Below are positions 18,388-27,072 of a stretch of 64,000 bases of DNA, piece by piece. Numbering within the stretch: position 1 is the first letter of the stretch; every line of letters begins with the position of its first letter. Source of the DNA: Akkermansiaceae bacterium (GTDB lineage: Bacteria; Verrucomicrobiota; Verrucomicrobiia; Verrucomicrobiales; Akkermansiaceae); NCBI GenBank assembly GCA_015061985.1, contig SUVN01000008.1, positions 16,443-80,442 of the forward strand, written 5' to 3'. A program made the translations under genes and the position numbers. The notes under the pieces were generated by a model. That model did not search any database and was not told the DNA's origin. It saw nothing but the letters and a program-made list of their open reading frames with translations.

Positions 18388-19812
18388 ATGAAACACGTTC
18401 ATTTCCTCGGAATATGCGGTACTGCAATGGGGGCTGTTGCCTCTGCCATGGCTCGCAAAGGCTTTGTGGTCACCGGAACCGATGCCAACGTCTACCCGCC
18501 CATGTCCACCTTTCTGGAGAGTGAGGGCATTCAGATTTTCCAGGGCTACAAGCCCTCCAACATTCCGGATGATGCGGAGCTCATTGTCATCGGCAATGCC
18601 ATGAGCCGCGGCAATATCGAGGTGGAAGCCGTACTGAACCGCCGCCTTCGCTACATGAGCCTGCCGGAAACCATGAAGGAGTTCTTCCTCTGGGGGCGGC
18701 GCAACTTTGTGATCACCGGCACCCATGGCAAAACCACCACCACCTCCATGCTGGCCTGGATGATGGAGGCCAACGGTCTGAACCCCAGCTTCATGATTGG
18801 CGGTATCGCCCGCAATCTGGGACGCGGCGGCCGTTTCACCGATTCCGATTTCTGCGTGCTGGAGGGGGATGAATACGACACCTCGTTCTTCGACAAGCGC
18901 TCCAAGTTCCTGCACTACCTGCCGGAGGTGGTCATCATCAACAACATTGAGATGGACCATGCCGACATCTACGCCAACGTGGATGAAATCAAGCTTTCCT
19001 TTGAGCGCTTACTGCGCGTGGTTCCCTCCAACGGGCTGGTCTTCATCAATGCCGATTGTCCGAACTGCGCCGCCGTGCGCGAGTCGGCCGCAGCGCAGCT
19101 TCGCACGGTCAACATCGTGAGTGTGGGCATGAGCGAGAACGCAGATGTACGCATCGGCAACATCGCGCACCGCACAGACGGCTCCTCCTTCACCCTGACC
19201 ACGGCAGAAGACACCCCGTACGCCCTCAACGGGGTCACGCTGAATGTGCCCATGATTGGTGATTTCAACATCCGCAACGCCGCCATGGCCGCCTGTGCCG
19301 CCCGCATCGCCGGGCTGAATGCAGAGCAAATCAGCGATGCTCTCAACGCCTTTGAGGGCGTAGCACGCCGCCAGGAGGTGCGTGGCACCGTGAACGGCGT
19401 AACCGTGGTCGATGACTTTGCCCACCACCCCACCGCCATTTCTCAGGCCATTGCCGGCCTTCGCCAGCGATTCCCGAAGAGCCGTCTCTGGGTACTCTTC
19501 GAACCGCGCAGCAACACCACCATCCGCAATCTCTTCCAGCATGAGCTGGCAGCCTCCCTCGCAGAAGCGGACTTCGCCGTGGTGGCCCGCGTGGAAAACC
19601 ACAAGAAGCTCAAGCCGGAGGAGCAGCTGGACGAACAGCTGCTCTGCGAGGAAATCACCAAAGCCGGCACAGAATGCCATCTGGGTGAATCCGTGGATGA
19701 AATCGTGGCACACGTGGTGACCCATGTTCACCCCGGCGATGTACTGCTGGTGATGAGCAACGGTGGATTCGGCGGCATCCACAACAAGCTGCTGGCCGGG
19801 CTCGTGCAATAA
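18388..19812 (+). CDS. mpl: UDP-N-acetylmuramate:L-Ala-gamma-D-Glu-meso-DAP ligase
   Basis: 474 residues. It reattaches recycled murein tripeptide to UDP-MurNAc in the cytoplasm. The Mur ligase P-loop is GTHGKTTTTSM; the N-terminus HFLGICGTAMGAVA and the segment VLEGDEYDTSFFDKRSKF are typical of Mpl rather than MurC, as is DDFAHHPTAI. The gene implies meso-DAP peptidoglycan and a recycling route. It diverges from gyrB and ends in a strong terminator. A weak promoter (TTGCCA 18329-18334; TATAAC 18350-18355, only 15 bp apart) may drive it. Confidence 0.92.
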   Translation: MKHVHFLGICGTAMGAVASAMARKGFVVTGTDANVYPPMSTFLESEGIQIFQGYKPSNIPDDAELIVIGNAMSRGNIEVEAVLNRRLRYMSLPETMKEFFLWGRRNFVITGTHGKTTTTSMLAWMMEANGLNPSFMIGGIARNLGRGGRFTDSDFCVLEGDEYDTSFFDKRSKFLHYLPEVVIINNIEMDHADIYANVDEIKLSFERLLRVVPSNGLVFINADCPNCAAVRESAAAQLRTVNIVSVGMSENADVRIGNIAHRTDGSSFTLTTAEDTPYALNGVTLNVPMIGDFNIRNAAMAACAARIAGLNAEQISDALNAFEGVARRQEVRGTVNGVTVVDDFAHHPTAISQAIAGLRQRFPKSRLWVLFEPRSNTTIRNLFQHELAASLAEADFAVVARVENHKKLKPEEQLDEQLLCEEITKAGTECHLGESVDEIVAHVVTHVHPGDVLLVMSNGGFGGIHNKLLAGLVQ

Positions 19813-19837
19813 GCCCCCCACTTGCCCGCGATTTTCC

Positions 19838-19871
19838 GAACACCTGAGCGCCCAAGCGGCACCAGGTGTTC
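19838..19871 (+). terminator. Terminator of mpl
   Basis: GAACACCTG / CAGGTGTTC 9-bp stem followed by TTTATTT. The convergent gene's stop codon lies 2 bp beyond the stem. Confidence 0.8.
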
Positions 19872-19872
19872 T

Positions 19873-20448
19873 TTATTTCGCGTTTTTCAGCTCCTCTATG
19901 GCGCGGAGCACGCGGTCATTGATGCTCTTCATCCGCCACAGCATGGCAAAAATCAACATGCTGATGATGGTCAGATAAATCACAACTCCCCAGCAGAGCA
20001 TGCGAACAGAATCCAGCACCGTGGACACCTTTTCGTGATTCACGATTTTTTCGGTAATGATATTGGCCAGCTCACGGGCGTATTCCTTACCCTCATCCTT
20101 GTAGCGGTTCAGGTAATCGCGCAGGGTGAGCTCTGTTGTTTCCTTCAGCACAGCGCCAAGCTGCTTTGCCAGGTAGGCAGGATCCGTCATCCCCTGCACC
20201 AGCACCCCTACGGATTTACCCAACTTTGCCATCGTATTGGCCTCCTGCGTTTCAGATGCAGCAGTAGCCTCATCAACAGGCGGTTGCTGTTGCGCTTGTT
20301 TCTTTTCCGCACGCTGTTTCATGATGGCCGAGCCAAAATCCAACAAACCACCCACGATTTGTTCGGTTTTAGACGAAGCAGAATCCTGCGCAACAGCTGC
20401 ACAAGCCAGAGCAACAAACAGAAAACACAAGCAGAGGGCCTTTCTCAT
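19873..20448 (-). CDS. Secreted/membrane protein, C-terminal TM helix, unknown function
   Basis: 191 residues from ATG 20448 (MRKALCLCFLFVALACAAVAQ, a signal peptide). The middle (about 20-135) is helical, Gln/Glu/Lys-rich, and includes QGMTDPAYLAKQLGAVLKET and TLRDYLNRYKDEGKEYA. A strong TM helix lies near residues 150-173, followed by a short cytoplasmic tail with WRMKSINDRVLRAIEELK. The two in-frame ATGs upstream would put charged residues before the signal peptide. I do not recognise the family. It is monocistronic or downstream of the 20559 gene, from which a terminator separates it. Confidence 0.7.
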   Translation of the reverse strand: MRKALCLCFLFVALACAAVAQDSASSKTEQIVGGLLDFGSAIMKQRAEKKQAQQQPPVDEATAASETQEANTMAKLGKSVGVLVQGMTDPAYLAKQLGAVLKETTELTLRDYLNRYKDEGKEYARELANIITEKIVNHEKVSTVLDSVRMLCWGVVIYLTIISMLIFAMLWRMKSINDRVLRAIEELKNAK

Positions 20449-20505
20449 ATCTGCATATCGTATCATGTTAAGGTTCACGTTTCAAGCCCTCACTTCTCAG
20501 GTCGC

Positions 20506-20534
20506 AAAAAAACCCGCTGCAAAAACGCAGCGGG
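20506..20534 (-). terminator. Terminator after the 20559 gene
   Basis: Minus strand CCCGCTGC / GCAGCGGG stem with 6-nt loop followed by TTTTTTT. Confidence 0.88.
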
Positions 20535-20558
20535 CTGAAAATGGCTGACAGCGCCTCT

Positions 20559-21365
20559 TTACTCTGCCGATTCCTGCGTTTCTGCAGAAGGCTCAGCAGC
20601 CTCAGACTCAGCAGGGGATGCCGGCGCCGGGCGATGTCGGGCAGCCTCCAGCAGGAAAATCTCTGCCACCTTGAACGCGCGGCGGGATGCTTCTGCAGCA
20701 GTGCGGTCATCCATGAGCGCAAGGCCCTCCTCCGTCACTTCGCCCAAAAAGATTTTCCAGGCACGGCGATTGAGCTCGTCCGGGTCAACCTTGGGTGCAT
20801 TCTGCCCCTGCTGTTGGTCGCGATTGTTATCCTCTCGATTACGGTTGCGATTCCGACGGCGCTTGCGGCGGCTGTTACCGCCGCCCTCATTACCGCCCAC
20901 TACCTCAGGCATGGCAAATCCGGGCACAGGGTCGGGCTTACGGAACTCTGCGGGGGGCTCAGGTATATCCATTTCCTCACGCGGAGCGGGAGCCTTCTGC
21001 TCTGCAACCGGCCGGGGCTCAGGAGCAGGCGCAGCTGCTTCCTGTGCCGGTTTGGAGTCTTTATTATTCTTCTTCTGACGGCGCTCCGGGCGGGGCGTTT
21101 CCTGCGGAGCCGGTGACTCAACGACAGGAGCAGATGGTGCATCTGCCGCTACCGGAGCTTCCTTCGGTGTCTCTTTCTTACGACGCGGGGCGCGGGGCTT
21201 GCTCACTTTTTCGGGAGCGGGGGAGGCGGCAGGAACGCCGGCATCTCCTTCGGGTGCCGCAGCGGGAGCCTTGCTGCGCGAGCTCTTGCGGGGAGCGCGC
21301 GTCTTGGCCGGCTTCACCGGGGCATCAGTCTTGATTTCTTCCTGATCCATTTTAAATGATGTCAT
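20559..21365 (-). CDS. Low-complexity Pro/Ala/Lys-rich protein with a basic patch
   Basis: 268 residues if translation starts in the ATGA overlap with the upstream deacetylase stop (21362-21365); an in-frame ATG at 21350 is the alternative. Residues 1-165 are Pro/Ala/Glu/Lys-rich and almost certainly disordered. A very basic patch (SRRKRRRNRNRNRE) near 168-181 could bind RNA or DNA. The only part that looks folded is about 190-240 (DPDELNRRAWKIFLGEVTEE then ASRRAFKVAEIFLLEAARHR), two or three helices. Ends in an acidic Ser/Glu tail. No family recognised. Confidence 0.7.
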   Translation of the reverse strand: MTSFKMDQEEIKTDAPVKPAKTRAPRKSSRSKAPAAAPEGDAGVPAASPAPEKVSKPRAPRRKKETPKEAPVAADAPSAPVVESPAPQETPRPERRQKKNNKDSKPAQEAAAPAPEPRPVAEQKAPAPREEMDIPEPPAEFRKPDPVPGFAMPEVVGGNEGGGNSRRKRRRNRNRNREDNNRDQQQGQNAPKVDPDELNRRAWKIFLGEVTEEGLALMDDRTAAEASRRAFKVAEIFLLEAARHRPAPASPAESEAAEPSAETQESAE

Positions 21366-22660
21366 TGTTGAACCGTTGCGTACGGGTCAATACAGAACGA
21401 CCACTCTGCCTTGTGGGCGGTGCCGTCCGTACTTTTCCACGTCACATGAACGGAAATATTGGGCATATAGATGCGCACAGGGGGAGTCCACTGTACGGTG
21501 CGCGTATTCCTGTCTACCCGGGCAGGAACGCGTCCGAAACCGCTCACAGCCATGTGAACAGTTGAGAAATCCACTCCGGCCATCCGGCTCATATCAACGG
21601 AAATGGGACCGAAATCGCAGGGAACAGTCTCGTTCACCCCGGGGTGGACAGGGAATGGCGGCGGCGGCGTGGAGGTGGGCAGAGTGCCGGGAGCAGCCCC
21701 CGTCACCGCAGCAGTACCAAGCTGCGTGATGCGAAAATCCATCGCGCGGCGGAAAATGGAATGATTGTTGCCGAAAATCATGTACCGGCGAATCTGGAGA
21801 GGATTTTCCGTGACGGTTACCTTACCGGGAATCACGGTAAAGGCAGCCTTGCAGCCGTATCCGGGCAGGCGTTCCTCCATGGCCGGGGTATGGTAGCCAC
21901 CCGGGTAACAGTACGTATCAATGGGGCCGAATAAGCCTGAAAGCTTGGGAAAAGTTGCACCTATTTCCCGCTCTATCATCTCCGCCTCGGCTTCCGCTCC
22001 CTTGGCGGCGGCGGCTTTCCAGGCTCGGGGATAAGCGTGGCTGGTGGAATGGCTGCCTATGGTGGCCCCGTTCTGCTGCATCTCCCGAATCATCGCCGGA
22101 GACATACTATCCCCGCGTCCGCTCAGGAACTGCGTATAGAGAAAAAGGTGAAAGGGATAGCCGAATTCATGCAGAATGGGATACGCCTCCGTGTAAACAC
22201 TCTTCCAACCATCATCCAGCGTGATGAGCACACAGCGAGCCGGCAGCTCACGTGTGCCGAAGCGCCACTCCAGAAACTCCGGCATACTGATGACCGTCAA
22301 CCCGGCATCCCGTATGTACTCCATCTGCTTACGAAAATCGCTCGTCCGCATGAGCATATCCGTCACCGGGGCCGTCTTGCTGAAATTGTGATACCCCAGA
22401 ATGGCCACCCGGGTCTGGTCACGAGAAACAACCATGCGTGAATCCGGCTTATGTTCCGTTTCCTCAGCTCCCACCTCTTCAGCAAAATCATCATCCATGA
22501 ACGGAGAATACGATGCCATATCCTCAGCCAGTGGGTCAGGATTAAGCGGCAGCGGAGCCGCGTCCTGACCAAAAGCCAGGCCGCACCCCACCAGTAGCAA
22601 CAGCAACTGCACAATTGCCCTCACGGGCGTGAGACTATCAGGATTCACCCCGCTTAGCAA
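21362..22660 (-). CDS. Polysaccharide deacetylase (NodB-like) family exported protein
   Basis: 432 residues with an N-terminal hydrophobic segment (IVQLLLLLVGCGLAFGQ). The NodB-type domain spans about 85-310: motif 1 CVLITLDDGWKS carries the metal and base aspartates, motif 2 GSHSTSH the two metal histidines, and CYPGGYH a later motif. This CE4 family removes acetyl groups from N-acetylated polysaccharides such as peptidoglycan or chitin-like glycans. The last 90 residues are beta-rich (DFGPISVDMSRMAGVDF, VHVTWKSTDGTAHKA) and could be an Ig-like domain. Stop overlaps the next start by 4 bp. Confidence 0.85.
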   Translation of the reverse strand: MLSGVNPDSLTPVRAIVQLLLLLVGCGLAFGQDAAPLPLNPDPLAEDMASYSPFMDDDFAEEVGAEETEHKPDSRMVVSRDQTRVAILGYHNFSKTAPVTDMLMRTSDFRKQMEYIRDAGLTVISMPEFLEWRFGTRELPARCVLITLDDGWKSVYTEAYPILHEFGYPFHLFLYTQFLSGRGDSMSPAMIREMQQNGATIGSHSTSHAYPRAWKAAAAKGAEAEAEMIEREIGATFPKLSGLFGPIDTYCYPGGYHTPAMEERLPGYGCKAAFTVIPGKVTVTENPLQIRRYMIFGNNHSIFRRAMDFRITQLGTAAVTGAAPGTLPTSTPPPPFPVHPGVNETVPCDFGPISVDMSRMAGVDFSTVHMAVSGFGRVPARVDRNTRTVQWTPPVRIYMPNISVHVTWKSTDGTAHKAEWSFCIDPYATVQQ

Positions 22661-22725
22661 GTCTTTATTGCGCCTTTTGGTAAATACAGCAACAATTTAT
22701 GGTGGCATTCAACCGTAAAATATGA

Positions 22726-22731
22726 TAGAAT
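22726..22731 (+). promoter_or_regulatory. Candidate -10 element (TAGAAT) of the 22741 cluster
   Basis: TAGAAT at 22726-22731 is 9 bp before the ATG at 22741. The -35 match 17 bp upstream is poor (TGGCAT). The predicted transcript would begin about 3 nt before the start codon. Confidence 0.4.
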
Positions 22732-22740
22732 CCCGCACAC

Positions 22741-23529
22741 ATGGCAAACAACGACATCATTTGCAGACCCACCCTCGATACGTTCATACGCTTCGGTATC
22801 GTTCTGGCAGCATTCCTCGGTTTCGGAATATATTTCTTCTACGACGCTGCCATCGGTTACCGCAAAGCCAACGAGGTATACTACAGCTACCGGGCATTCG
22901 CCCAACTGGGAGACAAGGCCACCACAAGCTATCGTTCCGATAACTGGGAGACGGAACGGCGCAGCTCACCGCTGATTGAAACCCGCACCGTAAACGAAGA
23001 GCCGGCAGCAGCGGATGACGAGCATATCTACCCGCTTCCCGCAAACTGTGAAGCTGCACGCACCTGCCCACCTGAAACATACAACTTCCAAGCCATGGCC
23101 AAAAGCTGGAATGACTGCTGGCTTGCCTATACCGCCCGCATGAAATACCCCTCCCAACCGGCTGACCATCCCTATGATGAAGCCGCCATCCGCGAGCAAT
23201 GGTATGCAGGCGGAGTCTGCATGGCGATTTCGGCAGCACTGCTCTTCCTGGTGATTCGTACTGCCCGCCGGGTCATGGCGCTGCGGGGTGACACCGTTAC
23301 TGCCGCCGGGCTGACATTCAGCATCGCCGATATTACCCGTCTGGATTTACGCCAGTGGGGCAAAGGGTTCAAGGGAATAGCCTATGCCACCGTAAATGGC
23401 AGAAAGGTTCGCCTTGACGGCATGACCTACGGCGGCTTTGACCCGAAAAAGGGAGAACCGGCCGACGTGTTCATGAAAGCCCTGCTGGCCCGCTATCAGG
23501 GTGAAGTTCTGGAATATGAAGAGACCTGA
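22741..23529 (+). CDS. Two-TM membrane protein, unknown
   Basis: 262 residues. TM helix 1 at about 18-36 (FGIVLAAFLGFGIYFFYDAA), a soluble loop of about 120 residues with paired cysteines (NCEAARTCPPETYNF), TM helix 2 at about 156-173, then a cytoplasmic tail of 85 residues with ITRLDLRQWGKGFKGIAYATV and KVRLDGMTYGGFDPKKG, reminiscent of a small beta/PH-like fold. No family recognised. First gene of a tightly packed cluster of four uncharacterised genes ending before der; its end overlaps the next gene. Confidence 0.75.
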   Translation: MANNDIICRPTLDTFIRFGIVLAAFLGFGIYFFYDAAIGYRKANEVYYSYRAFAQLGDKATTSYRSDNWETERRSSPLIETRTVNEEPAAADDEHIYPLPANCEAARTCPPETYNFQAMAKSWNDCWLAYTARMKYPSQPADHPYDEAAIREQWYAGGVCMAISAALLFLVIRTARRVMALRGDTVTAAGLTFSIADITRLDLRQWGKGFKGIAYATVNGRKVRLDGMTYGGFDPKKGEPADVFMKALLARYQGEVLEYEET

Positions 23530-24805
23530 CCTACGCGCAGCGTTGCAGCAACTGCAACAGCTTCATCTGCTGCTGCCGTGGCTTCGCCGCCGCAGCAGGC
23601 GTGTGGCTTTTGCCCTGATTTCGCGCCGCTTAGCCGTCAACATCCTTTTATCCGTCATAGGTGTAGAGCTGGCTGTGCTGGGAATCGGCCTCTCCCGGCG
23701 ACTGGAACTGGCCAATGAGCAGGCTATGGCCGTCTCTCAGGCTCAGCTGGCCGTCATCGAAGCCCGCACCTTCTCAGAAGAGCATCTCAACCGGGGCTCC
23801 GTGGGCATCAACGCATCCGGCACGCAGAGCCCCACACCACAGGAGGAGGAGGATGCGCCGCCCCTGCGACCGCGAGACGTGGATACCATCCTGATGCAAG
23901 AGACGGACAGCGGACTGACTATCACGAGAGAAAGCGAACCTCAGCAGGTAGAAAACGCCACTGACCCGCTGTCCGGGCTGAATGAAGACGACCGGGAAGA
24001 GGTAGACCGTCTGTTACAGAAAGCAGTTGCAGCCATTACCGCCGGGGATATGAAGCTCGCCATCCTCTCTCTGGAGGAAGCAGGGCTGCTGGCGCCGGAA
24101 CACCCCGCCATACTGTACTATTCCGGGTTGACCTATGATAAGCTGCAAAACCCGCTCAAGGCCCGCGATTTTTATACCCGAGTCTTTGCCATGCGCAACA
24201 ACGCCGGCGTGTATTTCCGGCGGGCAGCCCGCCGTCTCACCTTTGGCTTCGAACAGGGTGGAGCCCTGCGCGGCAAACTCTCCTTCGGACCGCATCAGGT
24301 CAATCACACCTACGATGCCGAAACCGGCGAGCAGGTTCAGCTGTTGCTGCCCATTCTGCTTGCGCCCGGGGAAAGCATCAATGCCGATGATATTTACCTT
24401 TCCGTCCAGTTCTTTGACCTGGTAAACGGGCGCAAGATTGAGTTTTCACGTCTGGCAGAACCGAAATGGGTCTGGCAGAATGAGACACCTACCTGGAAAG
24501 ACTGGGAGGAGCAACTGCTGGTGAGCTATTCCATCCCCCCGCTCTCGCAGGAGGAAATGGATGCGTATGGCGACCTGAAATACTACGGGTTCACCGCCAA
24601 GCTGTACTACAAGGGCGAACCACTGGATTGCATCAGTTCCCCCTCGGCTCTCATCCTGCAGGAACAACGGCTCAACAGCCGCCGCCATGCACCCCGACAG
24701 CAGGAACAGATTCACGGGCTGTTCCCGGATGACGGGCTCATCCCCGAAGAAGCCACCCCGGTCTCCGATTATACAGACGACTTGTTACCCAATTTCAGTG
24801 AATGA
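23516..24805 (+). CDS. Membrane-anchored TPR protein
   Basis: About 429 residues from ATG 23516; a GTG at 23501 in the same frame is an alternative and either overlaps the upstream gene. After a basic N-terminus, a TM helix lies near residues 45-62 (VNILLSVIGVELAVLGIGLS). A coiled/charged linker follows, then TPR-like helices at about 160-235 (VAAITAGDMKLAILSLEEAG, HPAILYYSGLTYDKLQNPLK, ARDFYTRVFAMRNN). The C-terminal 190 residues are a mixed beta region. Probably periplasmic and a scaffold; no enzyme motif seen. ATGA overlap with the next gene. Confidence 0.75.
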   Translation: MKRPDLRAALQQLQQLHLLLPWLRRRSRRVAFALISRRLAVNILLSVIGVELAVLGIGLSRRLELANEQAMAVSQAQLAVIEARTFSEEHLNRGSVGINASGTQSPTPQEEEDAPPLRPRDVDTILMQETDSGLTITRESEPQQVENATDPLSGLNEDDREEVDRLLQKAVAAITAGDMKLAILSLEEAGLLAPEHPAILYYSGLTYDKLQNPLKARDFYTRVFAMRNNAGVYFRRAARRLTFGFEQGGALRGKLSFGPHQVNHTYDAETGEQVQLLLPILLAPGESINADDIYLSVQFFDLVNGRKIEFSRLAEPKWVWQNETPTWKDWEEQLLVSYSIPPLSQEEMDAYGDLKYYGFTAKLYYKGEPLDCISSPSALILQEQRLNSRRHAPRQQEQIHGLFPDDGLIPEEATPVSDYTDDLLPNFSE

Positions 24806-26178
24806 CCCCGCTTTTCCCCCAGCTCCCGCACAATCTGGGCGGCTATACCCTCACGCGATTCCTATCAGCGAATGAGGAAGCGGAGCAGTATGAAGCCACA
24901 CAGGCCAGAGTCAGCCGCGCGGTTGTGCTTCAGCTCCTGCGCCCCGGTACGGAGCGCGAGCGGGAAGCAGCATTCCTCAATCGGGCTCGCACGTGCGCCG
25001 CCACGGAAGAACTACCGCACGTAGCCCGTGTAGCCGAATCACTGCGAGCGGACGGGATATGGTTTCTGGCTCAGGAACGGCCTTCCGGTTATTCCCTGTC
25101 CGACCTGCAACTGCTGGGTCACATGCTGACTGCTCCTCAAGTCTGCCGTATCATTGAAGCCGCCGCAGAACTGTATGCACTCTGCGAGGCATCTTCGCTG
25201 CACGCCGGTGCGCTGAGCCCGGCTGAAATATATCTGAATGCCGACAACGTTGTGCGCTTCCTCTCCCCGCTGGCTCACGAGGAGGCATCCCCCACCGCCC
25301 TCCGCCGTGCGCTGGCATCTGCCATCGCCCCCATGCGCCCCGTGGGCGTGGACGGGGAGCACCGCATCATGAGCATTCTGCAATGGCTCACAGACGGACA
25401 TGAAGACGGCAGCCCGGTGGATTGGGCAACATTCCGCGAGACCTGTCTCACCATCCGGCAACAGATGGAAGGGATGACCGTGGCACAGCCAGAAGCCCCC
25501 GTACAATTACACGAGGCTCGCTCCCGCCGCAAACTCCACCGCACCAAACGAACCGTCACAAGAGTCATCGGGCTATCTGCCGCTGCTATCCTGACCGTCT
25601 GCGGATTGGGGGCAGTCGGGCTCCTCTTCCCCATGGGAGAGCAGGTAGTCTTACCGGCAGCCCATGAAGGCTTCCTGGCCTGCAAACGCCATGGCATCAC
25701 CCAGCGCATCATGCTGCAGCCGGTCAGCATTGCAGAATATGAACAATTCCTGCTGGCGCTGGAAGAAATGCCGGAAGAGCAACGCCTCGCCATCAACAAA
25801 GATGTGCCGAGCGACTATGCTGACCATATACCGGATGAGTGGGAGCAAATCTACGCAGCTGCCGAGCAAACGGAAAACGGCAAGCAAGCGCCCATGACGC
25901 ATGTCAACTACTGGGATGCACTCGCCTATGCCCGTTACATCGGCGGCGGTGCAGGTCTGCCGGATGCAGCCCAACTTCAGGCAGCTCAACAGAACGGCGG
26001 CCACTCCCCCCTGCTGGAATGGTCTGCCACGACCACCGGAGAGAACCCGCTCGGGCTGTACCCGGAAGATACCCCCCTGCTCATCGACATGGCGGCAGAG
26101 GCGCGTCCCTGTCCGGCAGGTGATATCGGCATGCGCTTGCCCCGCATCGGTTTTCGCCTCATTTTTCCCACTTCTTAA
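24802..26178 (+). CDS. Pseudokinase fused to a SUMF1/FGE-like domain
   Basis: 458 residues. Residues about 10-220 align with the Ser/Thr kinase fold: a YTLTRFLSANEEAEQYEATQ glycine-loop equivalent, VSRAVVLQLL where the beta3 lysine should be (Gln instead), and LHAGALSPAEIYLN where HRDLKPENILL is expected; no DFG is visible. It therefore looks catalytically dead. A TM helix lies near 255-280. The outer part (about 290-458) has SUMF1/FGE features: PVSIAEYEQFLLAL, PMTHVNYWDALAYARYIGG, LPDAAQLQAAQQNGGHSPLLEWSA and IGFRLI at the end. Chlamydial Pkn1 is, as I recall, a similar kinase-FGE fusion. Starts in the upstream stop (ATGA). Confidence 0.75.
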   Translation: MTPLFPQLPHNLGGYTLTRFLSANEEAEQYEATQARVSRAVVLQLLRPGTEREREAAFLNRARTCAATEELPHVARVAESLRADGIWFLAQERPSGYSLSDLQLLGHMLTAPQVCRIIEAAAELYALCEASSLHAGALSPAEIYLNADNVVRFLSPLAHEEASPTALRRALASAIAPMRPVGVDGEHRIMSILQWLTDGHEDGSPVDWATFRETCLTIRQQMEGMTVAQPEAPVQLHEARSRRKLHRTKRTVTRVIGLSAAAILTVCGLGAVGLLFPMGEQVVLPAAHEGFLACKRHGITQRIMLQPVSIAEYEQFLLALEEMPEEQRLAINKDVPSDYADHIPDEWEQIYAAAEQTENGKQAPMTHVNYWDALAYARYIGGGAGLPDAAQLQAAQQNGGHSPLLEWSATTTGENPLGLYPEDTPLLIDMAAEARPCPAGDIGMRLPRIGFRLIFPTS

Positions 26179-26205
26179 TACACCATACCCCCCAACCATA
26201 TCATT

Positions 26206-27048
26206 ATGAAATACATCATCAAACTGATTATCGTGCTGAGCTGCCTGCTGACAGTCATGCCTGCTGCGGCTCAGGTAGAACTGCGGCTGCAGCCCATCCG
26301 GCGTGATTTCATCGTGGGCGAAAGCGTGGCGCTCAAGCTCACCGTAGTCAATCACACCGATGCCACCATCTCGCTGACCAATGTACCCGGGCGGCCCTGG
26401 CTCAACTTCATGGTCGGGCATCGCGGGCAGGATGGCCCCATTGCACCGATTGCCAGCCCTCGTTTCCCGAATCTGAAACTGACGCCCGGTTCCACCCGTG
26501 CTTTTCAGGTAGAACTGGGCGAGTTCTATCGCCTGCAGACCGATGGTTCCTACTGGTGTGTGGCCACCATCCGCATGCCGGACGGCCAAACCACCTACAG
26601 CTCCAACAGGGCACTTTTCATCATGACGAACGGCGGCGAAGTGCGCGCTTTCAATATTCAGGCTCGCGGCAAACGCCTGCGCACCAGCCTGCGGCTTGCC
26701 CGCATTGACAATCAGGACAGCCTGTTCGGTCAGGTGCGGGATGCCGATACGAAGCGTATCGTCGGTGCCTGCTATCTGGGGCGTTACCTGAACTTCATGC
26801 AACCACGCGTCCTGCTGGATGCCGCGCAGAACATGCACGTGCTCTGCCAATCCTCTGCTGAGTTTTACACCTACTCCATCATGGATACCAACGGCAAGTG
26901 TGCCCAGCGCAAGGTGTACCGCCGCACGGGCGGTCCCGTTGACCTCATCAGCACCGGACGCGGTGTGCAGGTCGTGGGGCTCATTCCCTACGTCAAGCCC
27001 AAGCCCGGAGAAGAAGGCATGCGCCGCGTGTCGGAGCGTCCGCAATAA
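26206..27048 (+). CDS. Secreted beta-rich protein, unknown
   Basis: 280 residues with a signal peptide (MKYIIKLIIVLSCLLTVMPAAAQ). Residues 24-130 look like an Ig-like beta sandwich (VELRLQPIRRDFIVGESVAL, KLTVVNHTDATISLTNVPGR), the pattern seen in alpha-2-macroglobulin-type or CARDB-like domains. The rest is beta-rich with few distinctive motifs. Ends 24 bp before der, so der may be cotranscribed. Function unknown; part of the 22.7-27.0 kb envelope cluster. Confidence 0.75.
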   Translation: MKYIIKLIIVLSCLLTVMPAAAQVELRLQPIRRDFIVGESVALKLTVVNHTDATISLTNVPGRPWLNFMVGHRGQDGPIAPIASPRFPNLKLTPGSTRAFQVELGEFYRLQTDGSYWCVATIRMPDGQTTYSSNRALFIMTNGGEVRAFNIQARGKRLRTSLRLARIDNQDSLFGQVRDADTKRIVGACYLGRYLNFMQPRVLLDAAQNMHVLCQSSAEFYTYSIMDTNGKCAQRKVYRRTGGPVDLISTGRGVQVVGLIPYVKPKPGEEGMRRVSERPQ

Positions 27049-27072
27049 CCACAAGCACATTCATCATTCACC

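Noticed and set aside
22363..22614. An 83-codon minus-strand frame with a hydrophobic start
   Set aside because: It is a different frame of the deacetylase coding sequence.
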